DNA of 64,000 nt from Bog-1198 sp963727045. Its GTDB lineage: Bacteria; Pseudomonadota; Gammaproteobacteria; Steroidobacterales; Steroidobacteraceae. The notes below the pieces were generated by a model, which was not told the origin of the DNA, did not search any database, and worked only from the letters and a program-made list of their open reading frames with translations. Of this stretch, positions 1 through 7,899 are shown one piece after another. The translations under genes and the position numbers were made by a program. The DNA is taken from the NCBI GenBank assembly GCA_963727045.1, contig CAVSES010000002.1, forward strand, positions 806,001 to 870,000. The letters run 5' to 3'. How positions within the stretch are numbered: the first letter of the stretch is position 1; every line of letters starts with the position of its first letter.

Positions 1-953
1 TGGCGTGCTGGAGCATCGTCTGTTCGGCCACGTTCCTCTTCGCGCGCGCGACCCACAGCTTTGAATACGGCGCCTTCTTCAGGTCTCTGTTGGGTCCGGC
101 GTGGTTCTTGTTCGACCTCGCCTACGCCTGCTTGGTCCTCATCATGCTCTCGGTGTTCGGCGCCGCCGCCGGCGCCATCTGCGCGGCCCTGTTCGGTTGG
201 CCGGAGGCCGTCGGCACGTTCGGATTGGTGGCCGGCATCGCCACCGTGGCCGCCTTCGGCAGCGACTCGGTCGAGCGGCTCTTCAAGTACGTCACGTATT
301 TCTTGTACGCGGTCTATATCGTTTTCGTCATCGTCGCCTTTGTGCATTCATCGGACCGCATCCTCGCGAACTTCGCCGCCCCGCGGGCCGCATCGGGCTG
401 GGCGCTCGGCGGACTCACGTACGCGGGCTACAACGTGGTCGGCGCCGTGGTCATCCTCCCCGTCCTGCGTCACCTCACCTGCCGCAGGGATGCCGTCGTT
501 GCCGGGCTCCTCGCGGGACCTCTCGCCATGCTGCCCGCGATGCTGTTCTTCGTTTGCATGGTCGCCTACTATCCCGCGATCAGCTCGGCGACGCTGCCAT
601 CCGACTACATGCTGACACGGCTGAACGCGCCGGTGCTGCACGTCATTTTCCAGCTGATGATTCTCGCGGCACTGCTCGAGAGCGGCACCGGCGCCGTGCA
701 TGCGGTCAATCAGCGCCTCGCCGGCGTTTTGGGCGCCCGAGGGCGGACGCTCTCGACGGGTGGCCGGTTCCTGGTGTCAGCCGGCGTGTTGATCCTGTCG
801 GTTTTCGTCGCCACCCGGTTCGGCCTCGTGGCGCTCATCGCGCGCGGCTATCGCGCGCTCGCCTATTTGTTCATTGCGGTGTACGTGGTGCCGCTCCTCA
901 CCTACGGGGTCTGGAGAGGCGGCCTCCGCAGCCGCGCCGCTCCGGTGCAATGA
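1..953 (+). CDS. YkvI-like integral membrane protein (5' end outside window)
   Basis: The frame is open from base 3 to the TGA at 951-953, giving 316 residues with no start inside the window that fits a complete protein. The sequence is a series of hydrophobic segments, about eight to nine membrane spans, with short polar loops. The stretch GGLTYAGYNVVGAVVILPVL and the following charged loop resemble the YkvI family of uncharacterised inner-membrane transporters, distant relatives of amino-acid permeases. The substrate is unknown. The C-terminus ends 19 bases before the next start, so the two genes may be co-transcribed; import of a product of the downstream deacylase would be a reasonable guess. 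The family call rests on remembered sequence pattern only. Confidence 0.7.
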   Translation, partial: ACWSIVCSATFLFARATHSFEYGAFFRSLLGPAWFLFDLAYACLVLIMLSVFGAAAGAICAALFGWPEAVGTFGLVAGIATVAAFGSDSVERLFKYVTYFLYAVYIVFVIVAFVHSSDRILANFAAPRAASGWALGGLTYAGYNVVGAVVILPVLRHLTCRRDAVVAGLLAGPLAMLPAMLFFVCMVAYYPAISSATLPSDYMLTRLNAPVLHVIFQLMILAALLESGTGAVHAVNQRLAGVLGARGRTLSTGGRFLVSAGVLILSVFVATRFGLVALIARGYRALAYLFIAVYVVPLLTYGVWRGGLRSRAAPVQ

Positions 954-972
954 TTCGCCAGGGACCACACTG

Positions 973-2418
973 ATGAAAACTCGCCCCCTTCTGCTCCTTC
1001 TCGTCTCACTCGCGTTCGCCGCACCCGCCGCCGCGCAAACCTACGACCTCGTGCTCTCGAGCGGGCGCGTGATGGATCCGGAATCCGGTCTCGATGCCGT
1101 CCGCAATGTCGGCATCACCGGCGATCGGATCATGAAGATTTCCGCGGAGCCTCTTCGGGCCAAGCGCATCATCGATGTGCGCGGTCTCACCCTCGCACCC
1201 GGCTTCATCGATGTGCATCAACACGCGCAGGATCCGAAGAGCGGCCGCCTCAAGGCGTTTGATGGCGTAACCTCGGCGCTCGAGATGGAAATCGGCGTGC
1301 CCGACGTGGCCCAATTTCTCGAGCGGAAGAAAGGCCAATCGCTGATCAACTACGGCACCACCGCGAGCCACCCCGCGGCCCGCTCACGTGCCTTCGGCGC
1401 GCCGCTGAGCGAACTCGTGCTGGTGCCTCCCGCCGGCCCGGCCACGGATCGGCCCGCCGCGCCCGAACAACTGCAAGACATCGAGAAGCGCCTGAACGCC
1501 GAGCTCGATGCGGGCGCGCTCGGCATCGGCATGGGCATCCAGTACACGCCCGGCGCCACCCGGCTCGAAGTGATCCGAATGTTCAGGCTCGCTGCGCTGC
1601 GCGGCGTGCCGGTATTCACCCATGTCCGAAGCTTCGGCCGCTTGGAACCCGGCTCGAGCATCGAGGCCGTGGGCGAGGTCATCGGTGCCGCCGCCGTCAC
1701 CGGCGCCTCGCTGCAGATCGTGCACATCAACAGCAGCTGCATCGCCGATGCACCTGAGTGCCTGTCGATGATCGCCGGCGCCCGCGCACGCGGCCTCGAC
1801 GTCACCACGGAGGCCTATCCCTATATCGCGGGATTCACCAACATCAACTCCGCACTGTTCAATCCTGGCTGGCGGGAAAAGCTCGGGGTGGGCTATGACG
1901 CCCTGCAGATGCCCGATACCGGCGAGCGCCTCACCAAAGAACGCTTCGACCGGCTGCACGCCGATCCCGCGCCCACCGAAGTGCTCATCTTCATGAACAC
2001 CGAGCAGGCGGTGGATGCCGTCATCGCGAACCCGCTGGTGATGATCGCCAGCGACGGCGAGGATGGCCACCCGCGCAACGCCGGCACCTTCTCGCGCATC
2101 CTGGCACACTACGTCCGCAAACTCGGCAGCATCACGTTGATGGACGCCATTCGCAAGATGAGTCTCATGCCCGCCGAGCGCCTGGCAAAGTCGACCCCCG
2201 CCGCACGGCGCAAGGGCCGGCTGCAGGAGGGGGCTGATGCCGACATCGTCGTCTTCAATCCGCAAACCGTCGCCGACCGGTCGACCTATCCGTCGCCGCG
2301 CGAGCCAAGCGTCGGGATGCAGTACGTGATCGTGAACGGAACTGTGCTGATTGACGCGGGAAAGATGGTTCCCGGCATTTTTCCCGGACGGGCGATCGTC
2401 GGCCGGGATCGCCCATAG
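973..2418 (+). CDS. Secreted N-acyl-D-amino-acid deacylase-type amidohydrolase
   Basis: The 481-residue protein begins with a clear signal peptide ending near AAPAAAQ, so it is exported. It belongs to the amidohydrolase superfamily, D-aminoacylase branch. Metal-binding features are visible in order: VHQH in the first strand, FTHVRS, QIVHINSS, and ASDGEDGH carrying the late Asp. Family members remove the acyl group from N-acyl-D-amino acids or cleave related amides. The C-terminal GRLQEGADADIVVFNP segment is the usual composite beta domain of this superfamily. ATG 973 is chosen because it gives the signal peptide directly; an in-frame extension upstream would overlap the preceding gene. The exact substrate cannot be read from sequence. 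Confidence 0.88.
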   Translation: MKTRPLLLLLVSLAFAAPAAAQTYDLVLSSGRVMDPESGLDAVRNVGITGDRIMKISAEPLRAKRIIDVRGLTLAPGFIDVHQHAQDPKSGRLKAFDGVTSALEMEIGVPDVAQFLERKKGQSLINYGTTASHPAARSRAFGAPLSELVLVPPAGPATDRPAAPEQLQDIEKRLNAELDAGALGIGMGIQYTPGATRLEVIRMFRLAALRGVPVFTHVRSFGRLEPGSSIEAVGEVIGAAAVTGASLQIVHINSSCIADAPECLSMIAGARARGLDVTTEAYPYIAGFTNINSALFNPGWREKLGVGYDALQMPDTGERLTKERFDRLHADPAPTEVLIFMNTEQAVDAVIANPLVMIASDGEDGHPRNAGTFSRILAHYVRKLGSITLMDAIRKMSLMPAERLAKSTPAARRKGRLQEGADADIVVFNPQTVADRSTYPSPREPSVGMQYVIVNGTVLIDAGKMVPGIFPGRAIVGRDRP

Positions 2419-2497
2419 CCGCGCCGCAGGGAGGAGAAATCGTATCGCATGGAGTTGGCGACTGCGACAAACGCGGCGTCAGCTCCCTGACCTCAAT

Positions 2498-3472
2498 TCA
2501 CCGGTTATTCCACGGAAATCCCACCTCCAACGTCATCTCATCATTCACAGGGTATGTCTGCGGATAAAAACCCACCGCCTTTCCGCGGCCGCTCCTGACT
2601 ACCGTCAGTGCAGCATCCAAGTCACGCAGGTCCGTCATGGACAACCATGGGGCCGACACACCCTCATTCTTGCGGCAACAATGCGCCGTCCACAGAATCG
2701 TCTCTTTCGGCAGCGTCTCGAGCAAGCTCCTCGCCGTCGCCTGATAGGCCGACAGACTCGCGCCCGGCAAAAACGCATATAGCGTCGTCGGATAGATGAA
2801 ATCTCCGATGAACAGCCGTTGATTCGTGGCATCGAATAAAGCCACCGAATTCGGCGTATGACCCGGGGTGGACAAGACCTTGAGTGTTCGCCCGCCCAAA
2901 TCGATGGCCGCGCCGGGCGCCAGCCACTCGCCCACCCGAAACGACGGCGCGACAAGGCGATCGAAGAAGCCCATGTAGTCGTACCGGCCTGGCCTGAAGA
3001 CTTCTTCGGACACATCCGCCCGCGTTTGCGGCAGATCGATCATCGCCACGTGTTCAAAGGGTCGGATTCCACCCAAATGGTCATAGTGCAGGTGCGACAC
3101 GATGACCGTGATGGGCAGCGTCGTCAGGCCCGCGACCACCCTGCTCATGTCCCGGGTGCCCGACCCCGAATCGAAGAGAATCGCCCGCTTCTCGCCGACG
3201 ATCAAATAGGAGTAGTTCTGCTGGTAATAGCGCGGCTCGCCGATCGCGAACGTGCCATCTCCCAGATCCTCGACGGCAAAATAGTCATCAACCATCCGAC
3301 CCTTGGCGAGGTGCGCGGGCGCGGAGTCCACGCTCGCGTGCGGCTCGATCCATGCGGCGAGTTCAGCGTAAACATAAGGCGCAAGCCAGGCACCGAGGGC
3401 GGCGAGCAGAAGAAGTGCCGCGGTGATAATGATCGTCCAACGCATTCGTCTTGGTGGCAGGCTGGTTGTCAT
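2498..3472 (-). CDS. Membrane-anchored metallo-beta-lactamase-fold hydrolase
   Basis: The 324-residue protein starts MTTSLPPRRMRW followed by one hydrophobic helix (about residues 10-32), so the catalytic domain probably sits outside the cytoplasmic membrane. The metallo-beta-lactamase signature is complete: SHLHYDHLGG (HxHxDH), STPGHTPNS for the third His, FIGDFIYP for the bridging Asp and WTAHCC for the last His. This fold hydrolyses lactams, thioesters, lactones or phosphodiesters; the specificity is not evident. ATG 3472 is preferred over an upstream in-frame ATG at 3541 because it directly precedes the membrane anchor and has GAGAAAG upstream. The upstream extension lies inside a dispersed repeat (3489-3578) and is unlikely to be coding. 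Confidence 0.88.
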   Translation of the reverse strand: MTTSLPPRRMRWTIIITAALLLLAALGAWLAPYVYAELAAWIEPHASVDSAPAHLAKGRMVDDYFAVEDLGDGTFAIGEPRYYQQNYSYLIVGEKRAILFDSGSGTRDMSRVVAGLTTLPITVIVSHLHYDHLGGIRPFEHVAMIDLPQTRADVSEEVFRPGRYDYMGFFDRLVAPSFRVGEWLAPGAAIDLGGRTLKVLSTPGHTPNSVALFDATNQRLFIGDFIYPTTLYAFLPGASLSAYQATARSLLETLPKETILWTAHCCRKNEGVSAPWLSMTDLRDLDAALTVVRSGRGKAVGFYPQTYPVNDEMTLEVGFPWNNR

Positions 3473-3488
3473 TGCTTTCTCGGGCCCC

Positions 3489-3578
3489 GGGATTCCCCAT
3501 CCTCCCGTCGCCCGCCATCCCGTGCTCCCCTCTTCGGCCACGGCAGTTTCAGGGAAGCTACCGAGGGAAGCAAGGGTG
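3489..3578 (-). repeat. Dispersed repeat, copy A
   Basis: These 90 bases align without gaps to 18574-18663, with about 72 of 90 positions identical by hand count. The best block is GGGAAGCTACCG. Both copies lie in the same orientation, directly 5' of a minus-strand gene. Translated on the minus strand, both give related peptides around GWGIP, but in different gene contexts, which argues for a non-coding repeat. Confidence 0.7.
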
Positions 3579-3613
3579 GGCAGGCAACCGCGGTCTGGCG
3601 GGTCGAAGAGCGG

Positions 3614-3844
3614 CTACAGTAGAACCGAAATCTCCACAGCTGCCAACGCCGGGGCCCTTTTCCGCCGGCGGTAAAGCCACAGCAGCAGCGCCATGACGGA
3701 ACCTCCGGGCAGAATCAGTTCAATGAGCGCATAAGGCGCGACCGCCCGTAATTTGCCGACGATTTCCCCGCTCCGGGCGTTCAGTTTGAGCGCCGCCAGC
3801 ATGCACCGCACCTTGAAGATCGAATTGAAAATTATGGCAAGCAT
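3614..3844 (-). CDS. Small hypothetical membrane protein
   Basis: This 76-residue frame has a basic, partly amphipathic N-terminal half and one hydrophobic segment (IELILPGGSVMALLLWLY) followed by RRRKR, so it would insert with the basic tail in the cytoplasm. The pattern of a single span with PGGS inside and an arginine-rich stop is one I associate with small conserved proteins of proteobacteria of unknown function. It stands alone between the hydrolase and a smaller peptide gene on the same strand. No strong ribosome binding site is visible, so the start could lie at the internal Met at residue 15. Confidence 0.5.
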   Translation of the reverse strand: MLAIIFNSIFKVRCMLAALKLNARSGEIVGKLRAVAPYALIELILPGGSVMALLLWLYRRRKRAPALAAVEISVLL

Positions 3845-3950
3845 CGTTGCTCATCTCGGCTAATTGACCACTGTCTGCTCTTAAGACGAATGAGCGCCTC
3901 TCGATTCGACATCGTTCATGTGAAGACACTTGATGCGCCGGCATCGCCGG

Positions 3951-4055
3951 CTATCCGACCAGCATCGCAAACTGGACGACGAGAACCGAAGCCGCAGTCG
4001 CGGCAACGGCCAGCAATCCCTGTGCGACCCGAACGGTAACCTTTTCGTTTGTCAT
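3951..4055 (-). CDS. 34-residue single-span membrane peptide
   Basis: The frame begins MTNEKVTVRVAQGLLAVAA and runs through a continuous hydrophobic segment to a TAG stop at 3951-3953. A good ribosome binding site, GGAGA, lies five bases upstream of the ATG. Six polar or charged residues are followed by about 25 hydrophobic ones, as in small membrane peptides that modulate larger partners. It is divergent from the riboswitch-controlled genes to its right. I do not recognise the family and no function is inferred. Confidence 0.5.
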   Translation of the reverse strand: MTNEKVTVRVAQGLLAVAATAASVLVVQFAMLVG

Positions 4056-4198
4056 GGCATTCTCCAATCAATGAGCTTCTCCAACGCCCTTAGATTGGAC
4101 CGTCCGTCCATGCACAACAAACGCAATCCCTGATCCTGTGTTAAGAAACGCTTAATACTCGTCACCGATTGAAGTCGATGTCTGCCGCGGACGACAGT

Positions 4199-4228
4199 TT
4201 GCGCAGAGAAATAGGTAGGGTGTATAAA
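4199..4228 (+). promoter_or_regulatory. Probable sigma-70 promoter of the riboswitch transcript
   Basis: TTGCGC at 4199-4204 and TATAAA at 4223-4228 are separated by 18 bases. The predicted transcription start, around 4235, coincides with the first base of the riboswitch aptamer. Confidence 0.5.
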
Positions 4229-4233
4229 TCCGC

Positions 4234-4330
4234 CTGTACAAGGGCAAACCCGTCAGGAGACGGGGACGCAAAGCCTCCGGTCTTTTGAAGTGGTCGAACT
4301 TCTCGAGATAGCGGGGTTGCCGGCGACGTC
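4234..4330 (+). ncRNA. Cyclic-di-GMP-I (GEMM-I) riboswitch aptamer
   Basis: The conserved core elements of the GEMM-I class are present in order: AGGGCAAACC, a short hairpin with arms CCGTC/GACGG, GGGACGCAAAGCCTCCGG, a second hairpin with arms GAAGT/ACTTC, and GATAGCGGGGTTGCCGG. This matches the well-known Vc2 aptamer of Vibrio cholerae almost word for word in the junction. The class binds cyclic di-GMP. The aptamer lies 110 bases upstream of the first small gene. Two GGDEF proteins elsewhere in the window (42.6 and 52.5 kb) could supply the ligand. Confidence 0.92.
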
Positions 4331-4392
4331 GCGCACTCACCAACCCTCGCCGTCATCCGCACGGCGATCGCGACACCAGCATCGCACGCGTC

Positions 4393-4432
4393 CTCCTTGG
4401 CGGTGTATTTGCGTGTTCGGCGTTGCCAGGAG
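4393..4432 (+). promoter_or_regulatory. Hairpin that can hide the ribosome binding site (candidate expression platform)
   Basis: CTCCTTGGC at 4393-4401 can pair with GCCAGGAG at 4425-4432, giving eight base pairs with one bulged T. The second arm contains the GGAG Shine-Dalgarno of the gene starting at 4440. No U-tract follows, which favours translational rather than transcriptional control by the riboswitch. Confidence 0.5.
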
Positions 4433-4439
4433 AAGTCCC

Positions 4440-4691
4440 ATGATTCGCGTAGTGCAGGTACTTGTATCGAGCGCCATGATTTTCGTTGTTGCGCAAGCAC
4501 ATGCCGCTGATTCCAGCATGAGCAAGCGTCAAATGATCGTGCAAATGGTCGACTGTATGAAGAAGCGAATGTCTGCCGACAAGAGCCGCTCGTACAATGA
4601 AGCGATGAAGGTCTGCAAAGAAGAAATGAACAAGGAAAGCGAGATGCCGCCCGATGCGCTCGTGGCGTCCGAAACTCAGCCGAAACAGTAA
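4440..4691 (+). CDS. Small secreted protein under c-di-GMP riboswitch
   Basis: The 83-residue product starts with a signal peptide (MIRVVQVLVSSAMIFVVAQA, cleavage near AHA-A) and leaves a short, highly charged mature part rich in Met and Lys. Two cysteines, in VDCMKKRM and KVCKEEM, are spaced for a possible disulfide between two helices. ATG 4440 has AGGAG seven to eight bases upstream. I do not recognise the family. Position directly behind a GEMM-I aptamer implies that its level follows cyclic di-GMP, so a role at the cell surface in the switch between motile and sessile life is plausible but inferred. The next small gene follows after 28 bases. Confidence 0.75.
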   Translation: MIRVVQVLVSSAMIFVVAQAHAADSSMSKRQMIVQMVDCMKKRMSADKSRSYNEAMKVCKEEMNKESEMPPDALVASETQPKQ

Positions 4692-4719
4692 ACGCTCATC
4701 GAGGGTATAAGGAGGCCTC

Positions 4720-4902
4720 ATGCGATTCTTGAATCCATCTGACAAGACAGCCGCCATGGACTACGGTTCGGCCCTGGCCCATGCGGTGGCGTGGCTCGGC
4801 GATCGGTACCTCCTGGCAACGCCCGTCCGGCGGTTGACTGATCTCGAACGTGAGGTCGCTGATACCAGGGAACAACCGGCTGGCGTCAGGAAATCCAATT
4901 AG
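4720..4902 (+). CDS. 60-residue hypothetical protein, second gene behind riboswitch
   Basis: A strong ribosome binding site, AGGAGG, lies four bases upstream of ATG 4720, which supports translation of this 60-residue product. It has no signal peptide and one mildly hydrophobic stretch (ALAHAVAWLGDRYLLA), with charged ends. It follows the secreted protein after 28 bases and is probably on the same riboswitch-controlled transcript. Its stop overlaps, in convergent orientation, the end of the methyltransferase remnant on the other strand. Function is unknown. Confidence 0.65.
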   Translation: MRFLNPSDKTAAMDYGSALAHAVAWLGDRYLLATPVRRLTDLEREVADTREQPAGVRKSN

Positions 4903-5653
4903 TTCGGGTCTCCTCCCTTACTCCAGATCCATGCCCAGGAGCGACGAATGCAATCAAATGGGCGATGCTTCGACAATGCTGAATGCACCGGCCGTGGGTA
5001 ACACCCGGGTGCCTGTACTCCCTCGACGGTTCGCTGACGCGCCTCGCCGAAGTGTATCAACATGATCATGTCGATTACCCCGACCTGCGCATTCGGTTCA
5101 CAGGGAATCGTGAGCATCTCGATCACGAGCAACCGATCGGTCCGGCGCATACCCTCGCGGCAGCGCCGCAGGATTTCGAGGCACTGTGCATCGGGCCCGT
5201 GCCCCGATAGAAGGTCTCACCGTCCTTGGGGCGCCTCTTCGCGTGTTCCCAAAACGATTCACCGAATACGTGCCGAGTCGCAGATTGCCCGGTCACCGCG
5301 CTATGCCCCAGGGCGGCGGTTGATTTGGCAAAGTGCTCGGAGCTCACGTAGAGCGCGTAATTGCACAGGCCACCGGGGCGACGGCGAAACATTTCGGACA
5401 CTGCGTTGTTGCTGAAAACACCGGGTGACACTTCCTGGAATGCACCAAAGGCCGCGAGCGCCCGCAGCACCCGCACCAATGCGAGCGGGTCCATTCCCGC
5501 GCGCTGCGCCAGGTCCGAAGCAGTGAGCGGTCCCTCGTCGAGATGATCCGGTACGCCATGGCGGATCAGGGCTCCGAGGGTGGGATTGAAGTAAATATTG
5601 TTCAACAGGGACATCGCAGTCGGAAATGGAGGCATCGGTGCGGACGCGTTCAT
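4899..5653 (-). pseudogene. O-methyltransferase pseudogene lacking its SAM-binding core
   Basis: The 5' part (5653 down to about 5205) encodes the dimerisation/winged-helix domain of a hydroxyneurosporene/acetylserotonin-type O-methyltransferase (LNNIYFNPTLGALIRHGVPD, LTASDLAQRAG, GVFSNNAVSEMFR). At about 5200 the frame changes, and the homologous sequence resumes in another frame with LRRCREGMRRTDRLLVIEML and DMIMLIHFGE, the C-terminal end of such enzymes. The roughly 90 residues between, which should hold the glycine-rich SAM-binding motif, are absent. A deletion plus frameshift therefore inactivates the gene. The final 30 residues no longer look like the family, suggesting further decay. 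Confidence 0.75.
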
Positions 5654-5805
5654 TGAAGGTCTCTTGTGGGTGATCTACCGGCAAGTATCGGGTTGAGCAT
5701 GATTTCTGCGGATAGAAACCTCGGGCTCTTTGGGCTCACGCGTCCAAGGATCGCTCGGTGATTCTCGCCGCGCAGTCCAACCTCGTGGCATGTCCGCCTC
5801 GGAAC

Positions 5806-6438
5806 CTAGGACTTGCCCACCTGAGAGAGAATTGCCAGCGGCCTGCCCTCGTTGTCCTTAAACGCGGCCATCCACTCTTCTGTGCCGTCCGAGTGTCGAT
5901 GAATCATGTGCGGCGCTCCTGTAAATTCGACGCCTCGTTTCGTGAGTTCTGCATGAGCCGAGCGAACGTCGCTGACGTTGAAATAGATGATCGACTCTGG
6001 ACTGCTGGAATCTTCCGCCTCGGACAAGAACAGGCGGATTCCACCGCAATCGAAGAAAGCGAGATTGCCAAAAGTATAGAGGTGCTTGAGACCTAGCACC
6101 TCGCCATACCACCTTTGTGCCTCTTGAATGTTCCGAACTGTACGCGAGATCTGGGAAATCGCTCCCAGCGTTAGGCTGCCTGTCATCTTTGGCTCCTTCT
6201 TATAGAGGGTGCTGTCGCGACGCACGCCGGTCCACTGCCGAAGCTCGCTCCGACGAGAGAGTTCGAGTTTTTGCAGTATGTTTGCGACGTGGTATTTCAC
6301 TGCATCCGTGCTCACGCCTTGGAGTCGCGCTATTTCAGGATTGGTGAGCCCGTGCCGCACAGCCTCAGCCACACGCCATTCCGCAGGCGTAAGGAGGTCT
6401 TCGTAACGGGGCCGACCGCGCGGTCGTTCTGTTGGCAT
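5806..6438 (-). CDS. LuxR-type HTH fused to VOC (glyoxalase-fold) domain
   Basis: Residues 10-70 form a LuxR/GerE helix-turn-helix (LTPAEWRVAEAVRHGLTNPE, STDAVKYHVANILQKLELSR). After a short linker, residues 85-207 form one vicinal-oxygen-chelate unit (ISQISRTVRNIQEAQRWYGE, GIRLFLSE, IIYFNVSDV, MAAFKDNEGRPLAIL). The DNA-binding part usually sits C-terminal to a sensor; here it is N-terminal. The natural reading is a one-component regulator in which the VOC domain binds a small molecule, or a metal, and changes DNA binding. There is no obvious partner operon. The 210-residue length is complete for both domains. The ligand is unknown, and a bifunctional enzyme cannot be excluded. Confidence 0.85.
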   Translation of the reverse strand: MPTERPRGRPRYEDLLTPAEWRVAEAVRHGLTNPEIARLQGVSTDAVKYHVANILQKLELSRRSELRQWTGVRRDSTLYKKEPKMTGSLTLGAISQISRTVRNIQEAQRWYGEVLGLKHLYTFGNLAFFDCGGIRLFLSEAEDSSSPESIIYFNVSDVRSAHAELTKRGVEFTGAPHMIHRHSDGTEEWMAAFKDNEGRPLAILSQVGKS

Positions 6439-6511
6439 GAGGCTTACGTTATCAGGCCGGAAATCTATTTACCCTCCCCTGTGTCAGGGGTGGCCCGGCC
6501 GAAAGCCGCCA

Positions 6512-6895
6512 CTACCATCGACGGCCTTTGACCGGCTGCAGCCCTCGCCCTGAAAGGCTGGGACGCAGCAGGACACCGTAGAGCCGGTCCAGTGCTCCGA
6601 GGTATCCGATGACCTTCATGTGACGCCTGTACATCCCAATGACGATTCGGTTTCGTCTCGCGAGGATCTTCATCAACCACCGGCCCGTCGGCGGGAATCG
6701 CATGGGCGTTGATGGCGTCAAGCGTGGGCGCTCGGACAGCACGCTGAGGAAGCGGACTTCACCTTGTCGCACCGACTGTACCTCAAAAGGGCTCTTCGAA
6801 ATTAAACTCGCAATGTCGCGGCCTTGGCAAACTACGATCTCGGCGACAAATGGAAGTCTGCGTGCCACTTCGGCGCGTGCTTGCGCCTGGGTCAT
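6512..6895 (-). pseudogene. DUF1697-family fragment (N-terminus missing)
   Basis: The 127-residue frame matches the middle of DUF1697 proteins (LPFVAEIVVCQGRDIASLIS, VRFLSVL, WLMKILARRNRIVIGMYRRH, IGYLGALDRLYG). The N-terminal half of the family, including the LLRGINVG motif, is not found upstream, where the frame is closed by a stop just before the ATG. At the C-terminus the conserved TTRNWNT segment is replaced by unrelated sequence, suggesting another frameshift near 6575. It is best seen as a remnant, although translation of the fragment cannot be excluded. Confidence 0.55.
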
Positions 6896-6997
6896 TTACA
6901 TTCTACCGCGGCGGTGGAAAGCCCGGTTCCGGGCGATCAAGACAGTTTGGCGATGATTCCATGTTGGCCGCAGTCAGCCAGGTTTCGGACGCGGTCG

Positions 6998-7615
6998 CTA
7001 AATGCTGTGCTCTGGCTCCTGCGGCGAGGGCCACGCGTGCTCGGAGTTGTCGCTGAAGATCGCCTCCCTCTCGGCGCGCTTGGACGTCCAGTCGCGCCGT
7101 TCGATCTCGGCCTCAAGCTGACCCGGCGCCCAGCCCGCGTGGCCTTGGAAGATCCGCAGACCGTCCATGGGCTTTTTGCGGCCAAGCAGCTGGAGCAGCA
7201 ACCGACGGTCCGCGCTCAGATAGACGCCATCACAGGCCTTGACCGCGTGCTCGGGCGGCGTGACGGCGTGAAATAGAAACCAAACCGACCCGAAGTCAAC
7301 GGGTCCGCCGAAGTGCACCTTGTCGCGCACCTGAGCGAGGCGCTCGATATCGGGAAAGAGGCGCGCCACAGGAATCGGCATCGGTCGGTTGATGATGATG
7401 CCGACCGGGCCGGGCCCGAGGTTATTCAACACGAGCACAATCGAGTCCGCGAAATTGGGGTCTGGCAGGTCGTCTCGGGCGATGATCAGGATGGCGTTCA
7501 GTGGCTTCGTATCGGCGCCGGGTGCTGGCCGCGACCACCCGGACAACAACACAAGAGCGCAGAACGCTGCGGCAACGCAATGCTTGGCACAGAAACCGCT
7601 TCTCACTGCCGACAT
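6998..7615 (-). CDS. YqgE/AlgH-family protein with signal peptide
   Basis: The 205-residue protein carries the AlgH/YqgE domain (LIIARDDLPDPNFADSIVLV, GPVGIIINRP, HFGGPVDFGSVWFLFH, GYAGW-like GHAGWAPGQLEAEI). ATG 7615 has GGAGG immediately upstream. Unlike the usual cytoplasmic family members, it begins with a basic n-region, a hydrophobic stretch (HCVAAAFCALVLLSGW) and a likely cleavage near APGA, so it is predicted to be exported. The C-terminus SDNSEHAWPSPQEPEHSI extends past the family core. In Pseudomonas AlgH affects alginate regulation but its biochemical function is unknown. No operon partner is evident. Confidence 0.8.
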   Translation of the reverse strand: MSAVRSGFCAKHCVAAAFCALVLLSGWSRPAPGADTKPLNAILIIARDDLPDPNFADSIVLVLNNLGPGPVGIIINRPMPIPVARLFPDIERLAQVRDKVHFGGPVDFGSVWFLFHAVTPPEHAVKACDGVYLSADRRLLLQLLGRKKPMDGLRIFQGHAGWAPGQLEAEIERRDWTSKRAEREAIFSDNSEHAWPSPQEPEHSI

Positions 7616-7899
7616 ACTCCTCCGTGTCACGGCGTCTCGCCGCTGTGAGACAGTCACGCCGCCAACCGTTACAGGGGACGATGGTCGCCCCGCGGTCCCG
7701 GGGTAATGTGAATCAGCTGCGCTGGCTCTACCATGATGACGCGGTGCTATTCGCCCTTGCGCACGATGCAAGCGTCCCCGGGCCCCAAATCAATCGAGTG
7801 ACATCGACGGGCACGATTTGATCCATGGCATCCTCGGCTCTTGGGTGTATTGCGAACTCCCCGGACTATGCTCGTCCGATTCAGTCTAAACTTATATAC

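Noticed and set aside
3930..4133. Plus-strand 67-residue frame
   Set aside because: Arg/Ser-rich mirror of the 34-residue membrane peptide, which has a better start and ribosome binding site on the other strand.
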